Assembly (NCBI GenBank): GCA_018398585.1
Contig: JAGTTD010000014.1
Location: 21,637,387 to 21,701,386 of the forward strand
DNA: 64,000 nucleotides
Direction of reading: 5' to 3'
DNA from: Simmondsia chinensis
Taxonomy: Eukaryota > Streptophyta > Magnoliopsida > Caryophyllales > Simmondsiaceae
The notes beneath the pieces were generated by a model. The model searched no databases, was not told the DNA's origin, and saw only the letters and a list, made by a program, of their open reading frames with translations. Below, piece after piece: positions 11,226-47,499 of the stretch. The position numbers and the translations under genes were made by a program. Numbering within the stretch: the first letter of the stretch is position 1; each line of letters begins with the position of its first letter.

Positions 11226-12345
11226 ATAGTGTCCATCCAACTCATTTTTGGCCAGCCTCTCCCACTTTTTCCATCTGCAATATGGAGCTGTTCGCGTGAA
11301 TCAGTGGGTCTCCTCCTAACATGCCAAAACCACCGCAGACATTGCTCCCTCAACTTATCCTCTATTGGTGCAACGCCTAATTTACTTCTTATAACGTCAC
11401 TTCTGATCCTATCCTTCCTTGTGTGTCCACACATCCATCTTAACATCCTTATCTCCCTCGCCTTCAACTTCTGCATGTGATGGCACTTAACTAGCCAGCA
11501 CTCTGCCTTGTAGGGCATAGCCGGCCTTACTACCGTCTTGTACTATTTTCCCTTTAACTTTAATAGGAACTTCCTACCGCACAGTACCATGGAGGCCATC
11601 CTCCATTTATGCCACCCTACTTTAATCCTATTGTTGACATCTGCGTCCACTTCTTCGTCTTGTTGCACCATAGATCCCAAGTATTTAAAACATGCTTTCT
11701 GTGGTATGTACACTGATCCAATCTTGACGTCGTCTGTGCTTGGTGTGGTAGACGTGCAAAACTTGAATTTCATATACTCGGTCTTAGATCTACGAAGTCT
11801 TAAACCTTTCGATTCTAAGGCCAACCTCCACAGTTTAAGTTTCACACTCCCCTCTTCCCCAGTTTCCCCCACCTGAACTATATCATCTGCGAAAAGCATG
11901 CACCAAGGCATGATCCCTTGGATGCTCCTTGTGAGTTAGTCCATAACCAAGATGAACAGAAATGGACTCAAGGCTGATCCTTGGTGTATCCCCACTGCAA
12001 TGGGGAAAGCTTCTATATCTCCTTCCGTTGTGCGCACCTTGGTTTAGGCGTCTTCGTACATGTCTTTGATCACTCGTATGTAGGGCTGTGGGATGCCTTT
12101 TCCCTCCAGGACCCCCAGAGGACCTCTCTCGGTACTCTATCAGATGCCTTATCCAGATCAATGAAAACCATGTGTCGGTCTTTTTGTCTATCCCTGTGGA
12201 ACTTTATGTACCTCCTCAAGATATGGATGGCTCCTATCGTTAATCTGCCTAGCATGAATCCAAATTGGTTCTCTAAGACCTATGCTCTTTGCCGAAGCCT
12301 TCTTTCTATGGCCCACTCTTTAGGCAATTCGAGGTCATTTCTTAG
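11222..12345 (-). pseudogene. RTE-1 reverse transcriptase remnant
   Basis: Three frames of one RTE ORF. 12255-12070 carries HMVFIDLDKASDRVPRE (RT palm). 11911-11543 carries the catalytic CMLFADDIVQV box and KYLGSMVQQDEEVD. 11518-11222 carries MLRWMCGHTRKDRI and KLREQCLRWFWHVRRR, the typical plant RTE C-terminus. The frames are split by stops and frameshifts, so it is non-functional, though both Asp of the ADD box remain. Confidence 0.88.
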
Positions 12346-12370
12346 AAGGCTGCTGGGTCACGATTTTTCC

Positions 12371-12660
12371 GGCTTTCTTGGGGTTATTTATCTTTCAAGT
12401 ATTCTTTAATATTGTAAAAATTCCATGTATGCCTTTCTTTCCTTCTCTTTCAAGTATTTCGCTTTTTTTATTTATTTACAGTTTTTCTTATTATACATGT
12501 TATGAATATATTAGAGTAGAGGCCTGTAGATTTAAATTATGAATTTAATATGCACATTTAAAATTCTAAATCAACCTTAGGTCTAAAATTAGGAATTGTA
12601 AACCTTTCCGCTGCGTTAAATTTATTAAATTAGGTAAAAATTTTAAAACTCGTCCCAACA
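12371..12660 (+). repeat. Possible 3' part of a COP-C 5' LTR
   Basis: AT-rich stretch ending ...actcgtcccaaca at 12660, immediately followed by ttagtatcagaaccgg (12662-12677). That is a one-base variant of the tRNA-Met primer site in the plus direction. This fits the end of a copia 5' LTR. I did not find a matching 3' LTR, so the call is tentative. Confidence 0.45.
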
Positions 12661-13089
12661 ATTAGTATCAGAACCGGCCTCAGATTACATTCAAAATATA
12701 CATGAATAGTATAATAACTTTGAAATAAATAGTCTTACAATTTAATAAAATAGAGATTTCATTAAGAAAGAAAGATGGATTAAAGTAACGATTTAAATTG
12801 TTTAAATCATTAATAAATTAATAGTTAATTAGATTGTTTAAGTTGCCGATCTAAATTGTTCAAATCGTTAATAAATTACATTTATATTATTCGCATGATA
12901 AGATTGTGCATATTTAATAATGATTTACGAAATCACATAAAATTAATCTAATAAGGTTAAATTCAATTCATTTTAAAATAAAAATTTAAAAATAATAATA
13001 ATAATAATTAAAATCGAAAGTCTGACACTGACGTCAGCAAATATTTTTTTGTTAAATTAAAAAAAAAATTTGGGATGGGTTAACATCAG

Positions 13090-13350
13090 TACTACAACAA
13101 CCAACAACAGCAGTCACAGTGCCTCAAGAGCTCCCGCTTGCGTGGTGTCTGGAAGGGGTAGGATGTACGCAGCCTTATCCCATCAGGGTGAGACCCTGAC
13201 GAAAGACTGCTTCTGAAAACTCCCAACCTTGAAAAAGATTGTTATAAAACCCTGTATGGAGCATGTAAGCATAAAAATCATGCGAAGCATGAAAGCATGT
13301 AGGCATATAATCAAATATAATCAAATACTCGAATAGGCATATCATCAAAT
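13090..13350 (-). mobile_element. RTE LINE 3' tail, 5' truncated
   Basis: On the minus strand: ...catgctttcatgctt..., then AAGGTTGGGAG, CTGATGGGATAAGGCTGCGT and ACATCC, ending in a TTGTTG-type tail (plus-strand caacaacc at about 13094-13108). It has the same 3' end as RTE-1 but lacks coding sequence, and is typical of a severely 5'-truncated LINE insertion. Confidence 0.7.
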
Positions 13351-14067
13351 ATAATTAGTGCTAATTTACATAATAATTAAAAATTAATTAAGTTTATTAG
13401 TTAATTTTTAGAATAAAAAATTTAATTAATTAACTTTGTTAGTTAATTTAAATTTTAGAATGAGATTCTAAAGGGGATTATGAGATAATCCAAGTTATAA
13501 ATACAATTTAATAAAAAACTACTAGTTTATAAAAAATCAGGTGGGAGCGAGGTTCAATTGTTGAAACCTCACAGTCTCCATTGCAGGTCTAACAGTATAG
13601 TAGATCGATAGACCTCCCAGCAAAGGATGTCGGTTTCCATATTACAGGGTTAGACTTGTATTAGGATAAACCGAAGTGCAGAGAAGCTATGCTACCACAC
13701 TGCCGTAAAGTATTACAAGTATTTGTATGAAGGTTTAAGTAATGGTTTACACTTAACTAGCGTGATGCATTAGCCTCCCCGACGAACTCTGTTGTATCAT
13801 GTTAGATACTAAGGTAAAGTGGTGAGTTAATCACGTTTAGTAAGAGTTACAAGAAAACATATTAATTGATAATAGTTCTCACCAAACTAACTTTGTACGA
13901 TCCAGCTACCAGCGAGTAAGGAGTGGTGTGTTTGGGTCATCATTGCATGCATGATAGTACAGCTTAATGTAAACCTGACTTATTATGTATGCTAAAATAA
14001 AAGAACATATATTACTGCATTATACATGACTTAGTTACACAATTATTTGCATTTACTGTGTTTTGAA
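13351..14067. other. Non-coding stretch within COP-C
   Basis: Very AT-rich to about 13530, then mixed sequence without recognisable domains. It probably represents the decayed 5' untranslated or early gag region of COP-C plus further insertions. Nothing else is supported. Confidence 0.4.
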
Positions 14068-14394
14068 ATGGCTGCAATAGGTACACTTCATTTAATTCTA
14101 AAAGATAATGCTTTAATTGGACCAAATTACTTTACCAGAAAAAACAAGTTGGATTTAGTTATTACTAACACGAGACTTACTAGAAAGAAAGGAAAGGGCA
14201 AGGTTGCTAGTGTAGTCCATAAAGAAGCCCACAAAAAAAAAATGTTTCTTTTGCGGAAGACTGGCCACTGGAAAATAAACTGCACTAAGTACTTAGCTTC
14301 TCTTCTTGCAAACACCGCTATGCCATATGGTGAAGATATGTCGGTATCTCACTTAGTTGAGTCCTGTGCAGTTGAGATTCTACCATGTTCCTGA
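14068..14394 (+). pseudogene. COP-C gag remnant with zinc knuckle
   Basis: The ATG at 14068 opens MAAIGTLHLILKDN and LIGPNYFTRKNKLDLVI, the N-terminus of copia gag. The frame jumps directly to a lysine-rich stretch and TGHWKINCTKYLASL, the second half of a CCHC knuckle. The central gag (UBN2-like) region is missing. The first knuckle cysteines (CFFC) sit in another frame because of a 1-nt shift in an A-run near 14240. An internal deletion is inferred. Confidence 0.75.
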
Positions 14395-14814
14395 TGTGTG
14401 GACTCAGGTTCAATTGACTATGTTCGTAATATGTTACAGAAGCTTAGGCTAACCAGAGGCTGTATGATGGGGAGTTGTACTTGACGGTTAGAGATGGTAG
14501 AAGAGTAGCAATCTTAGGAGTAAGAGATGTTAGCTTAGCCACAAATGGTAGAGTTTTGTTTTTGAAGGACTATTTATTTGTAGTTGCATTGCGTAGAAAT
14601 TTCGGTCTCTCGTTTGGAAGATAATAGTTATTCATTGAATTTTAGTTCTGAACTATTTGTAATGGGAAATAAATTGTTTACTTGCAAAGGTACAAGCGCG
14701 GACAGTCTATTCATGTTATTTCCTGATTGAAACTCTGATATTTGTTTAAATGAATCTAACATAAGCTCACTTGTTCAATCTCCTAAGAGAAAACAACCTG
14801 AAAGGTATATTACC

Positions 14815-16615
14815 TACATATGGCACCAACGATTAGGTCACATTATTCGAACAAGATCCAAAGACTGGTAAAAGATGGACTGACAAAACCTTTGAACTTA
14901 AAGTCATTACCGGTCTGTGAATCCTGTATAGAAAGTAAGATGACCAAGTTTGTCTCTAAGAGTAAAGGCAACAAGGTTGGTGACTTACTAGAGCTGGTTC
15001 AAACAGATATATGTAGACCAGTGAATGTTCAAATAAGAGGTGGGTATAGTACTTCATCACATTCATGGATGATTACTCAAGGTATGGATATATTTACCTA
15101 ATGAGACATAAGTCGGAATCTTTTGAAAAGTTCAAAGAGTACAAAGCTAAAGTTGAAAAACAATTAGGTAAACAGGTTAAGAGCCTTTTTAAAATTACTG
15201 TAAAAAAACTACTTTTTTCAAAAGCATTCCCTATAAAAGCACTTGTGTAAAAAGTATTGTTTCAAATAAGCAGTTTGTATTTGGACAACCAATAAAGAAG
15301 CGCTAATTATATTATCGTGGGTGTTTGGCCAATGTTCAAAAAAAGTACTTTTTTCTATAAAATTACCAGAAAGGACACTAATAGAAGTCTTTTTGTTTAA
15401 AAAAAAAATACCCATGAACCATTCTAAATAATTAACATATTTATTTAAATATTAAAAATATTTTTTTATTATTTAAAATATTTTTTAAATATATAAATAT
15501 TTCTTAAATATTTAAATTTTTTTTAATATTTATAAAATATTTTCTCAATATTTTTAAAACATTTGATTTTTAACAAAATTAAAATATTTTCAAATATTTA
15601 AAATATTTTATTTAAAAATATTTTCTAAATATCATAAATATATTATTAATTATTCAAATTCTTTTTTCATATTTAATATATTTTTTTAAAAATTTATAAA
15701 GTATTTTTTAAATATATTAACAAATTTCAGAGTATCTAAAATAAACTTTCTCAATTGTTTAGTTTTTACATCCGCTTCTACTTAAAAGAAAAAGCACAAA
15801 GTTTCTGCTTCTATTTTTAATAAAAAGCACTTTTTCATAGTTGTCAAACACCCTCAAATCTCAAAGAAGTTTTTTTTTTTAAGGAAAAAAGCACTTTTTT
15901 TTCTTTAAATAAGCAAATTCCTAACAGGCCCTAAGTGGAAAAAAACACTTTTTCCCCTGAAATAAGCAAATCCCTAACAGGCCCTAAGTCAATTTCATCA
16001 GATCGAGGTGATGAATATCTTTCAGGTGAGTTTTTGGACTTCCTAGCTGCAAATGGGATAAAATCTCAGTTTTCTGCTTCGGGTACACCGCAGCATAATG
16101 GTGTTGCGGAAAGAAGGAATAGGACATTATTAGAGATGGTAAGGTCCATGATGAGTCATGCTACTTACCAATCTCTTTTTGAGGTTATGCCTTAGAAACA
16201 GCAGCATATCTTCTCAACTTAGTGTCATCTAAGTCAGTTCCTAAAATACCTGTCAAGTTCTAGACTGGGCGAAAGCCAAGTCTAGGGTACCTTCGTATTT
16301 GGGGGTGCTCATGTTGAAAAAAAAAAATCCTAACAAGTTGTAATCGAGGACAAAGGTGTGCATGTTTGTTGGTTATATCAAGGGAACAAGAGGTAGTCTT
16401 TTCTATAGTCCTTCTGATGAAAAAGTTTTTGTAAGTGCAAAGCTAAAATATTTAGAGGAAAATTTTGTAGTAGACTACAAAAACAAAAGCAGAGTAGTAT
16501 CAGAGGAATTAAAAGAAAATGACACTTATTCTGAACAGTTAGACACAACTTGGGATATAGTGGATGAATCAGATGCATCTACTGATAGGGTCGAGACTAT
16601 TCCAGGTACATGAGG
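14815..16615 (+). pseudogene. COP-C GAG-pre-integrase and integrase, interrupted
   Basis: WHQRLGH at about 14820 and VCESCIESKMTKF at about 14910 (pre-integrase zinc finger). Then LLELVQTDIC, DDYSRYGYIYLMRHKSESF (15065-15130) and, after the insert at about 15190-15985, SSDRGDEYLSGEFLDFL and GTPQHNGVAERRNRTL. The Asp, Asp and Glu positions of the core are still visible. The C-terminal part CMFVGYIKGTRGSLFY is at 16356-16613. Several stops and frameshifts interrupt it. Confidence 0.85.
15190..15985. mobile_element. AT-rich MITE-like insert in the COP-C integrase
   Basis: About 0.8 kb splits the integrase codons between GKQVKSL and SSDRGDEY. The ends carry related inverted AAAAAGCAC / GTGCTTTTT and TTGTTTGG-like motifs (aaaagcactt at 15235, aaaaagcactttttca at 15823). 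The middle (15420-15720) is almost purely A/T with repeated AAATATTT units. The last part holds a direct repeat of aagcaaatycctaacaggcccta (about 15911 and 15964). The family is not identified. Confidence 0.6.
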
Positions 16616-16699
16616 ACCCAGGCGTAGTGGGAGGATTGTCAAGGCACCTGACAGGTTCATGGCGGGAGCCTTAATGATTGACCGTGATTTAAGCTTTCA

Positions 16700-17361
16700 A
16701 TATTCGTTGATATGCATATCCAAAGTTTTTTTGCATAACTAAAATAAATTTTACTATAAATTCAAAATAACGTCATTCCCCGATTATAATCTGGTGGTTT
16801 GGATGGCAAAATGCCAACCCAGAGGTCTGGCTTCAAGGAACATGCCCCACCTCCATGATGATAAATCCAAGTCAAAAATGTAAATTTAAAATAATAAACA
16901 AAAATTAATACACTCATTTTTGAGAAAAAAGACACATTAACAAATAATTTATCAAAATAATCCGATGAATCACCCGAACCTGCCCACCCCTGTTGCTAGG
17001 TCTAGTGAAGGGTAATCTAGCAACAGATCATCTACTTGACAATATGTTGCTGATCAATTGGTACATTTATACTCTCTCAGTCCTCAAGTAAATATCATCT
17101 TTCACGTTTTAAAGTCAAAACAGTTTTATGTTAAAAGTTTGATTTGTTGTCTTACAAAGCTTAGAATGAAATATTCTCAACGATAATGAAGTTCAAGTCA
17201 CCTCTAAGGCAACAGCTTGTAGAGATAAGATTGCATATATCTTACCCCCAGACCCTACCATCGTGGGAGCCTCCTGGGTGGTGATAGCTGTTGTAATGAA
17301 CTTCAAGTCAAATATAATATAATTATTCCAAATCCATTAGTCTAAAAAGATGAAGATGACC
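16700..17361. other. Intergenic DNA beyond the BEACH gene 3' end
   Basis: No gene is seen. It lies between the truncated end of COP-C and the polyadenylation signal of the BEACH gene, and contains one SINE fragment (17175-17300). The rest is unremarkable AT-rich sequence. Confidence 0.6.
17175..17300 (+). mobile_element. Au-like SINE fragment
   Basis: The plus strand shows the body of an Au-type plant SINE: a B-box-like GTTCAAGTCACC (about 17192-17203), then caacagcttgtagagat, aagattgcatatatctta, ccccagaccctaccatcgtg and ggagcctcctgggtg, with a short TTGT end. I see no clear A box, so it is 5' truncated or decayed. The family call is from memory of the consensus. Confidence 0.6.
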
Positions 17362-17367
17362 TTTATT
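17362..17367 (-). terminator. Polyadenylation signal AATAAA of the BEACH gene
   Basis: Minus-strand AATAAA about 135 bp downstream of the TAG at 17500-17502, a suitable distance for a plant 3' UTR. Prediction only. Confidence 0.5.
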
Positions 17368-17499
17368 TGGGATGGAGAAGTATTAAATACACAATGGCGA
17401 AAGGAATAAGAAGAGAATAAACACAGGTGATCATAAAATCTCTTCACAATTACTTAGAAGTACTGCTATCATACCTGAGGTAAAGCGTTTCGGTAAATG

Positions 17500-42671
<25,172 letters not shown>

Positions 42672-43843
42672 CTGCAACAAAAGCAAAGTTATAAGCATCA
42701 CGTCTCTAAAACATGAGAAAGTAAAACAACTCTAATTGCATTAGTTCCTCTCCCTCTTTCTAGAAAGAGGACAAAAACACGTGCTAGCTAAAATGAAAGA
42801 ATGGTTACAGGATTGCTAATCAGGCACGAAAACATTGTGGCCAACAAAAGCCCACAGGAAAACGTGATTTAACCAGTATAGGCAATTTAAAATTTATGCT
42901 TCCCATAAAATAACAAAAGTCTATTCCACCCTACTACCCGAGACATACAAATGATCAGCATTGGGACCTCAACTCAGGCCTCCTACACCTCTCTTTGGGA
43001 AACACACAGCAACTAGGCCCATGGCTCAGTAAACCTGCATGTGTCTCCAGCTATGCTTCCAGACTAGCCCTTATTGACCCCGCAAGTGGAATATAAAGCC
43101 TAAAAGATATAGACAAGCTCCAAATATTTTATAAGCTACACAAAAACGAAAATCGTGATAACAGACAAACAATCAAGCTCCATCCTGCCACAGATGCATA
43201 CTCTCACGCATCAAACACTTTTTACAGAGTTCTCAACCCTGACAGCCACAATCTACACATGCGTGCATGTGCCACTATCTACAGGCTTATCAGCTCTGGA
43301 GCCACCACAACCCACGTTTCAAAATTCTCAATCCCAAAAGCCACTGTTCCAAGTTTGTCTGCAGCATAGAACCAAAAGTGCTCATTATATAACCTACTGA
43401 CTGTCAGGTCCATGGAAATTGCAACCCATCAGGCTGTGTTCACAACAACCATTGTTGCAACTACGAGACTGCAACAATTACCACTATGATCAAATTTTGT
43501 TCCACAATTGCATCGTGGATCACAACATTGCAATGAAAGAAGAACCACAAACACTTCGCATCATGTTTTCGTGACCACACCAGGTTAATTTAGGAAACAC
43601 AAGTTGCTCCTAAACCCTTTGCTTGCAAAAGTTTGAATAAAAAGCCACATAATGGTTTTGACATGTAAATACAAACTACAACTATGTTTGATAAACAAAA
43701 TAGGTCAAACTGTCTGACACATGGAATTGGAATTGGATTGTGGAATTGCAATTCCAATTCCAGTGGAATTGGAATATGATGGAATTAAAATTCTATTGTT
43801 TCGTTCATCAAAGAAATTAGAAGTCAGAATTATAATTTCATAA
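42672..43843. other. Non-coding DNA upstream of visible exon 1
   Basis: No coding exon in any frame that fits a BEACH protein N-terminus. Toward the end (43720-43800) lies a GGAATT/AATTCC-rich palindromic repeat similar to the one at 52440-52640. It is probably intron of the BEACH gene. Confidence 0.5.
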
Positions 43844-44227
43844 TGTAGTTTTAGATGGAAAATATTTCTTGTTTTCATGATTCAAAACAATATAGAGCCA
43901 ACACTTAAATAGGGGAATGGAGGCAACAAATCAGCCACTCAAATCCCTTAATTCTAGTGATAAGAATAAAATCAGGGAGCTAATCACCTAAAAAACAGAA
44001 AGAAAATCAAACATAATAAAATCAAATAATATATAGGGGAATGGGGGCAACAAATCAGCCACTCAAATCCCTTAATTCTAGGCATAAGAATAAAATCAGG
44101 GAGCTAATCACCTTAAAAACAAAAAGAAAATCAAACATAATAAAATCAAATAATAGCTATCCGATTCTTATGCATAAAGAACCACAAAATCCTTCTAGAA
44201 ATCTTGGACTTATGATTGAAATCTACA
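43844..44227 (-). repeat. COP-B 3' LTR with internal tandem duplication
   Basis: 384 bp against 261 bp for the other LTR. About 123 bp is present twice in tandem (gggg...aatcagccactcaaatccc at about 43913 and again at about 44036), each with aatcaaacataataaaatca. Confidence 0.92.
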
Positions 44228-44243
44228 CTCCCCCTCAAGCTGG
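44228..44243 (-). other. COP-B polypurine tract
   Basis: Minus-strand CAGCTTGAGGGGGAG directly beside the 3' LTR. Confidence 0.82.
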
Positions 44244-44791
44244 GTTGTCAACGTTGATCATACCCGGCTTGGTTGTTAAGTCTTCAAAACTTGTCCTAGG
44301 AAGAGCCTTGGTCAGGATGTCTGCTGTTTGAAGACATGAAGGGGTGTATATTAGCTTAATTATCTCTTCTTCAATATTCTCCTCGATGAAGTGGCGGTCA
44401 ATTGCCACATGTTTGGTCTTGTCATGTTGCATTGGATTCTTCGCAATGCTTATGGCTGCTTGATTGTCGCAAAACATTCTCATAGACTTACCAATAGGAA
44501 TTCTCAATTCTTCGAGAAGTCTTTTCAGCCACATTCCTTCACGAATGCCTTGAGCCATAGGCTTGAACTCTGCCTCCGCACGACTCCTTGCAACCACAGA
44601 TTGCTTCTTGCTTCGTCATGTAACAAGATTTCCCCAAACATAAGTACAATATCAAGAAGTGGATCTCCGATTTGATGTAGATCCTGCCAATCAGCATCAA
44701 TATAAATCTCTATGCTTTTGTTAGTTGACTTCTTGAAAAACACCTTTTCCTGGTGCCATTTTAAGATACCTGAGAATCCTATAAACTGCAT
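44235..44791 (-). pseudogene. COP-B RNase H
   Basis: Two overlapping frames: 44791-44525 with SIEIYIDADWQDLHQIGDPL, and 44597-44235 with MVARSRAEAEFKPMAQGIRE, FCDNQAAISIAKNPMQHDK and AIDRHFIEENIEE. Frameshift between them. Confidence 0.9.
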
Positions 44792-45794
44792 CGAGATGTT
44801 CCTCTGTAGGATTGTTCATGAATAGGCTTACCACACTGACTAAAAATCCAATGTCTGGTCAGGTATGGGAGAGATAAATTAGCCTTCCTACAAGCCTTTG
44901 ATATCTACCTTTGTCAACTGGAGGGCTATCTCCTTTCAGGACTAATTTGTTGACTGGGTCCATGGGAGTGTCTGCCGGCTTACACCCTAGCATTCATGTT
45001 TCTTTGAGCAAGTCAAGTGTATACTTGCGTAGGGACACTGAAATGCCTTTCTTTGACCGAGTAACTTCCATGCCTAGGAAATATTTAAGTGTTCCTAGGT
45101 CCTTAATTTCGAATTGCTCGGCCAGAAATTATTTCAGCTTGACCATCTCCTTTTCATAGTCTCCTATCAAAATAATGTCATCTACATATACAATAAGAAT
45201 AGAAATTTTCCCATCAAGAGAATGTTTGACAAACAGAGTATGATCTGACTGTCCTAGAGAATAACAATACTTCTTCACCACCTTCGTAAATCTGTTAAAC
45301 CATGCTCTAGGAGACTACTTCAAACCGTACAATGACTTTCAGAGTTTGCACACTTTGTTGGCGTTGCTTGTTCTTTCAAAGCCTGGAGGAATTTTCATGT
45401 AGACCTCTTCTTCGAAATCACCATTGAGGAAGGCATTTTTTAAGTCAAGTTGATGCAAAGGCCAATCTAAACTAGCAGCTAGCGATAGTAAGACTCATAC
45501 TGTGTTTAGTTTTGCCACAGAAGCAAAGGTCTCTCGGTAATCTATCCCGTACATCTAAGTAAACCCCTATGCAACAAGTCTTGCTTTGTATCGATCTACA
45601 GTCCCATCTGCCTTATGTTTGACTTTAAATATCCATTTACTCCCAACTGGTTGCTTCCCAACTGGTAACTCTGAAAATTCCCAAGTACCGTTCTTTTTTA
45701 GAGCATGAATTTTCTCTTCAATGGCCTCTTTCCATTCGGGTTTTTTGATTGCTTCATAAATGTTGTTTGGAATCTCTACTTTGAAACTTGGCAA
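44792..45794 (-). pseudogene. COP-B reverse transcriptase
   Basis: 45794-45567 holds PEWKEAIEEKIHALKKNGTW and PVGSKWIFKVKHKADGTVDR (RT start). YVDDIILIGD lies at about 45170-45195. The thumb, with KDLGTLKYFLGMEV and [15 protein letters not shown], is at about 44850-45110. Stops interrupt several segments. Confidence 0.87.
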
Positions 45795-45864
45795 TCGGGT
45801 GTTGAGTGCAAGATCTCACACCTTTCCTCCAGGCAATATGCAAATCAAGATCATTATCAGGAAA

Positions 45865-46377
45865 CTAGTCAAGACTAGTATCAACAACTGTGATACTTGA
45901 GAGTTTGGGACTCGGTTCCGACTCTTGGTTTTGTTCGGAATGTGTATGGCGCTCTATATCCTGTTGAGCTTTCGGTCTCCTTGTATAAATACGTAGCTCA
46001 TTGTTTGCACGGTGTGTTTGAGTTTGCGACTCAGGGTTTTCTAGGATTACTAGCTCAACATTTGATTCAGAATTAATGAATGGAATTGGTCCAACAAGAC
46101 TCTCAATGTTTGGCCAAAACTGATATTGTGTCATCGGATTCTCCGCCTGAATATTAGTTTTGGGATAGTATGGCTGATTTTTGAAGAAAGTTACATCCAT
46201 GGAATTGTAAACTTTTCGTGTAACCGGTGAATAGCATTTATATCCTTTCTGATTAAGAAACGAACATTTTATGGCTTTTGGATCAAGTTTACTTCTGTGT
46301 TGTTAGTGGATAGGAACGAAAGTAGAACAACAAAAGATACGTAAAGGGAGATTGGAGATGAGTAGTGTTTGAGGATA
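45865..46377 (-). pseudogene. COP-B integrase C-terminus and linker
   Basis: Minus strand: QTLLISNLPLRIF, KLDPKAIKCSFLNQKGYKCY, SPVTRKVYNSMDVTFFKNQP, then a polar linker to RT. The reading ends at about 46377, where the inverted block begins. Confidence 0.85.
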
Positions 46378-46384
46378 GGTACGA

Positions 46385-47400
46385 ATGAAGGTGTCACAAG
46401 GTGTTTGTCTGCGGGCAAAGGGAAAGATGATTATCTCACGGGTGCCGCAACGCCTCCAGTGAAGGAAGATCCAAAGTACAAAACTTGGAAATCAGAGAAT
46501 AACATGGTAATGTCATGGTTAATTAACTCCATGAACAACAAGATTGGAGAAAACTTCAAGTTCTATGGAACGGCTAAAGAGATTTGGGATGCGGCTAAGG
46601 AAACATACTCCGACAATGAGAATACAGCTAAAATATTCGAGATAAAGAGTATTCTCCACAATCTTTGCCAAGAAGAACTTTCTGTCACACAATATTTCAG
46701 CACCATCAACCGCTATTGGCAGCAACTAGACATGTTTGAAGGGCAAGAATGGGACTGTCCTGGAGATGGTTTGAAATACAGGAAGATAGTGGAGAAGGAG
46801 AGGATTTTTAAGTTCTTGTTGGGACTTAATAAAAATCTTGATGAAGTACGAGGGACAGTGCTGAGTTTGAAGCCATTACCAAGCATTCGAGAAGCCTTTT
46901 CTGAAGTTCATAGGGAGGAGAGCAGAAAGAAAGTTATGATGGAGAATCAAGGCTCCAATTTCACTGCGAATCCTGCAACCAACAATGGTTCCGCATTGGC
47001 TGCTTGTGGAGTCAACTCCCAATATAATGACAATCGGGCCAAGAAGGGAAGACCCTGGTGCGATGAATGCCATAAGCCGGGACACACTAAGGAGACTTGC
47101 TGGAAGATCCATGGCAAGCCCGCAAATTGGAAGCCTTCAAGACATCCACCTGAGAGAGAAAGCCGTGGCCATATGGTCACAAGAGATGACAACTCAGCCC
47201 CCGAGACGAGCCTCTTCAGCAAAGAGCAAATTGAACTGCTACAAAGAATGTTTAGCCAACCTCAACAAAGCTCTAACCCTATGATTGGAACTGCAACTGT
47301 AGCCCAGAAAGGTAATTTTTTGAGTGCTCTAAGTGTCAAAAGTGAAAAATTAAGTTGCTGGATTGTTGGCTCAGCTGCATATGATCACATGACATGAGAT
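46385..47400 (+). pseudogene. COP-B gag core and zinc knuckle (inverted block)
   Basis: Long plus-strand frame: KGKDDYLTGAATPP, WKSENNMVMSWLINSMN, KEIWDAAKETYSDNENTAKI (UBN2-type copia gag), ERIFKFLLGLNKNLDEVRG, then the CCHC knuckle WCDECHKPGHTKETCWKIHG. It ends near CWIVGSAAYDHMT, where the protease Asp (usually DSGA) is lost. It lies opposite to the rest of COP-B. Confidence 0.9.
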
Positions 47401-47499
47401 GCATTATTATCTCACACTTACAGCCCTTGTTCTAAGAATTATACAATTAGGATTGCTGATGGAACACTTTCCAAAGTGGTAGGGACAGTTCTATAGTCA

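Larger units (their letters stand above)
10187..12370 (-). mobile_element. RTE-1: 5'-truncated RTE-clade LINE
   Basis: Minus-strand non-LTR retrotransposon. RT and C-terminal ORF remnants (12345-11222) are followed by a long 3' UTR with CT-rich and GCATG-rich tracts. It ends in the GGGATAAGGC...GTACATCC tail (10187-10310) shared by all RTE tails in this window. The 5' half (endonuclease) is missing, as is common after incomplete target-primed reverse transcription. The exact 5' edge is uncertain. Confidence 0.82.
12661..16700 (+). mobile_element. COP-C: decayed Ty1/copia element, 3' truncated
   Basis: Plus-strand copia remnant: a gag start joined to a zinc knuckle (14068-14394), decayed protease region, GAG-pre-integrase and integrase (about 14800-16615), and then an abrupt end near 16700 with no RT, RNase H or 3' LTR. 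It carries an RTE tail (13090-13350) and a MITE-like insert (about 15190-15985). The order matches the copia gag-PR-IN layout. Stops and frameshifts are frequent, so it is old. Confidence 0.75.

Noticed and set aside
8983..12660. Single 3.7-kb LTR interrupted by RTE-1
   Set aside because: The left edge has a primer-site-like motif in the opposite direction, and no matching second LTR was found, so a single LTR is not supported.
46519..47222. Minus-strand frames opposite the COP-B gag block
   Set aside because: The plus strand encodes a clear copia gag with a zinc knuckle; the minus frames are shadows.
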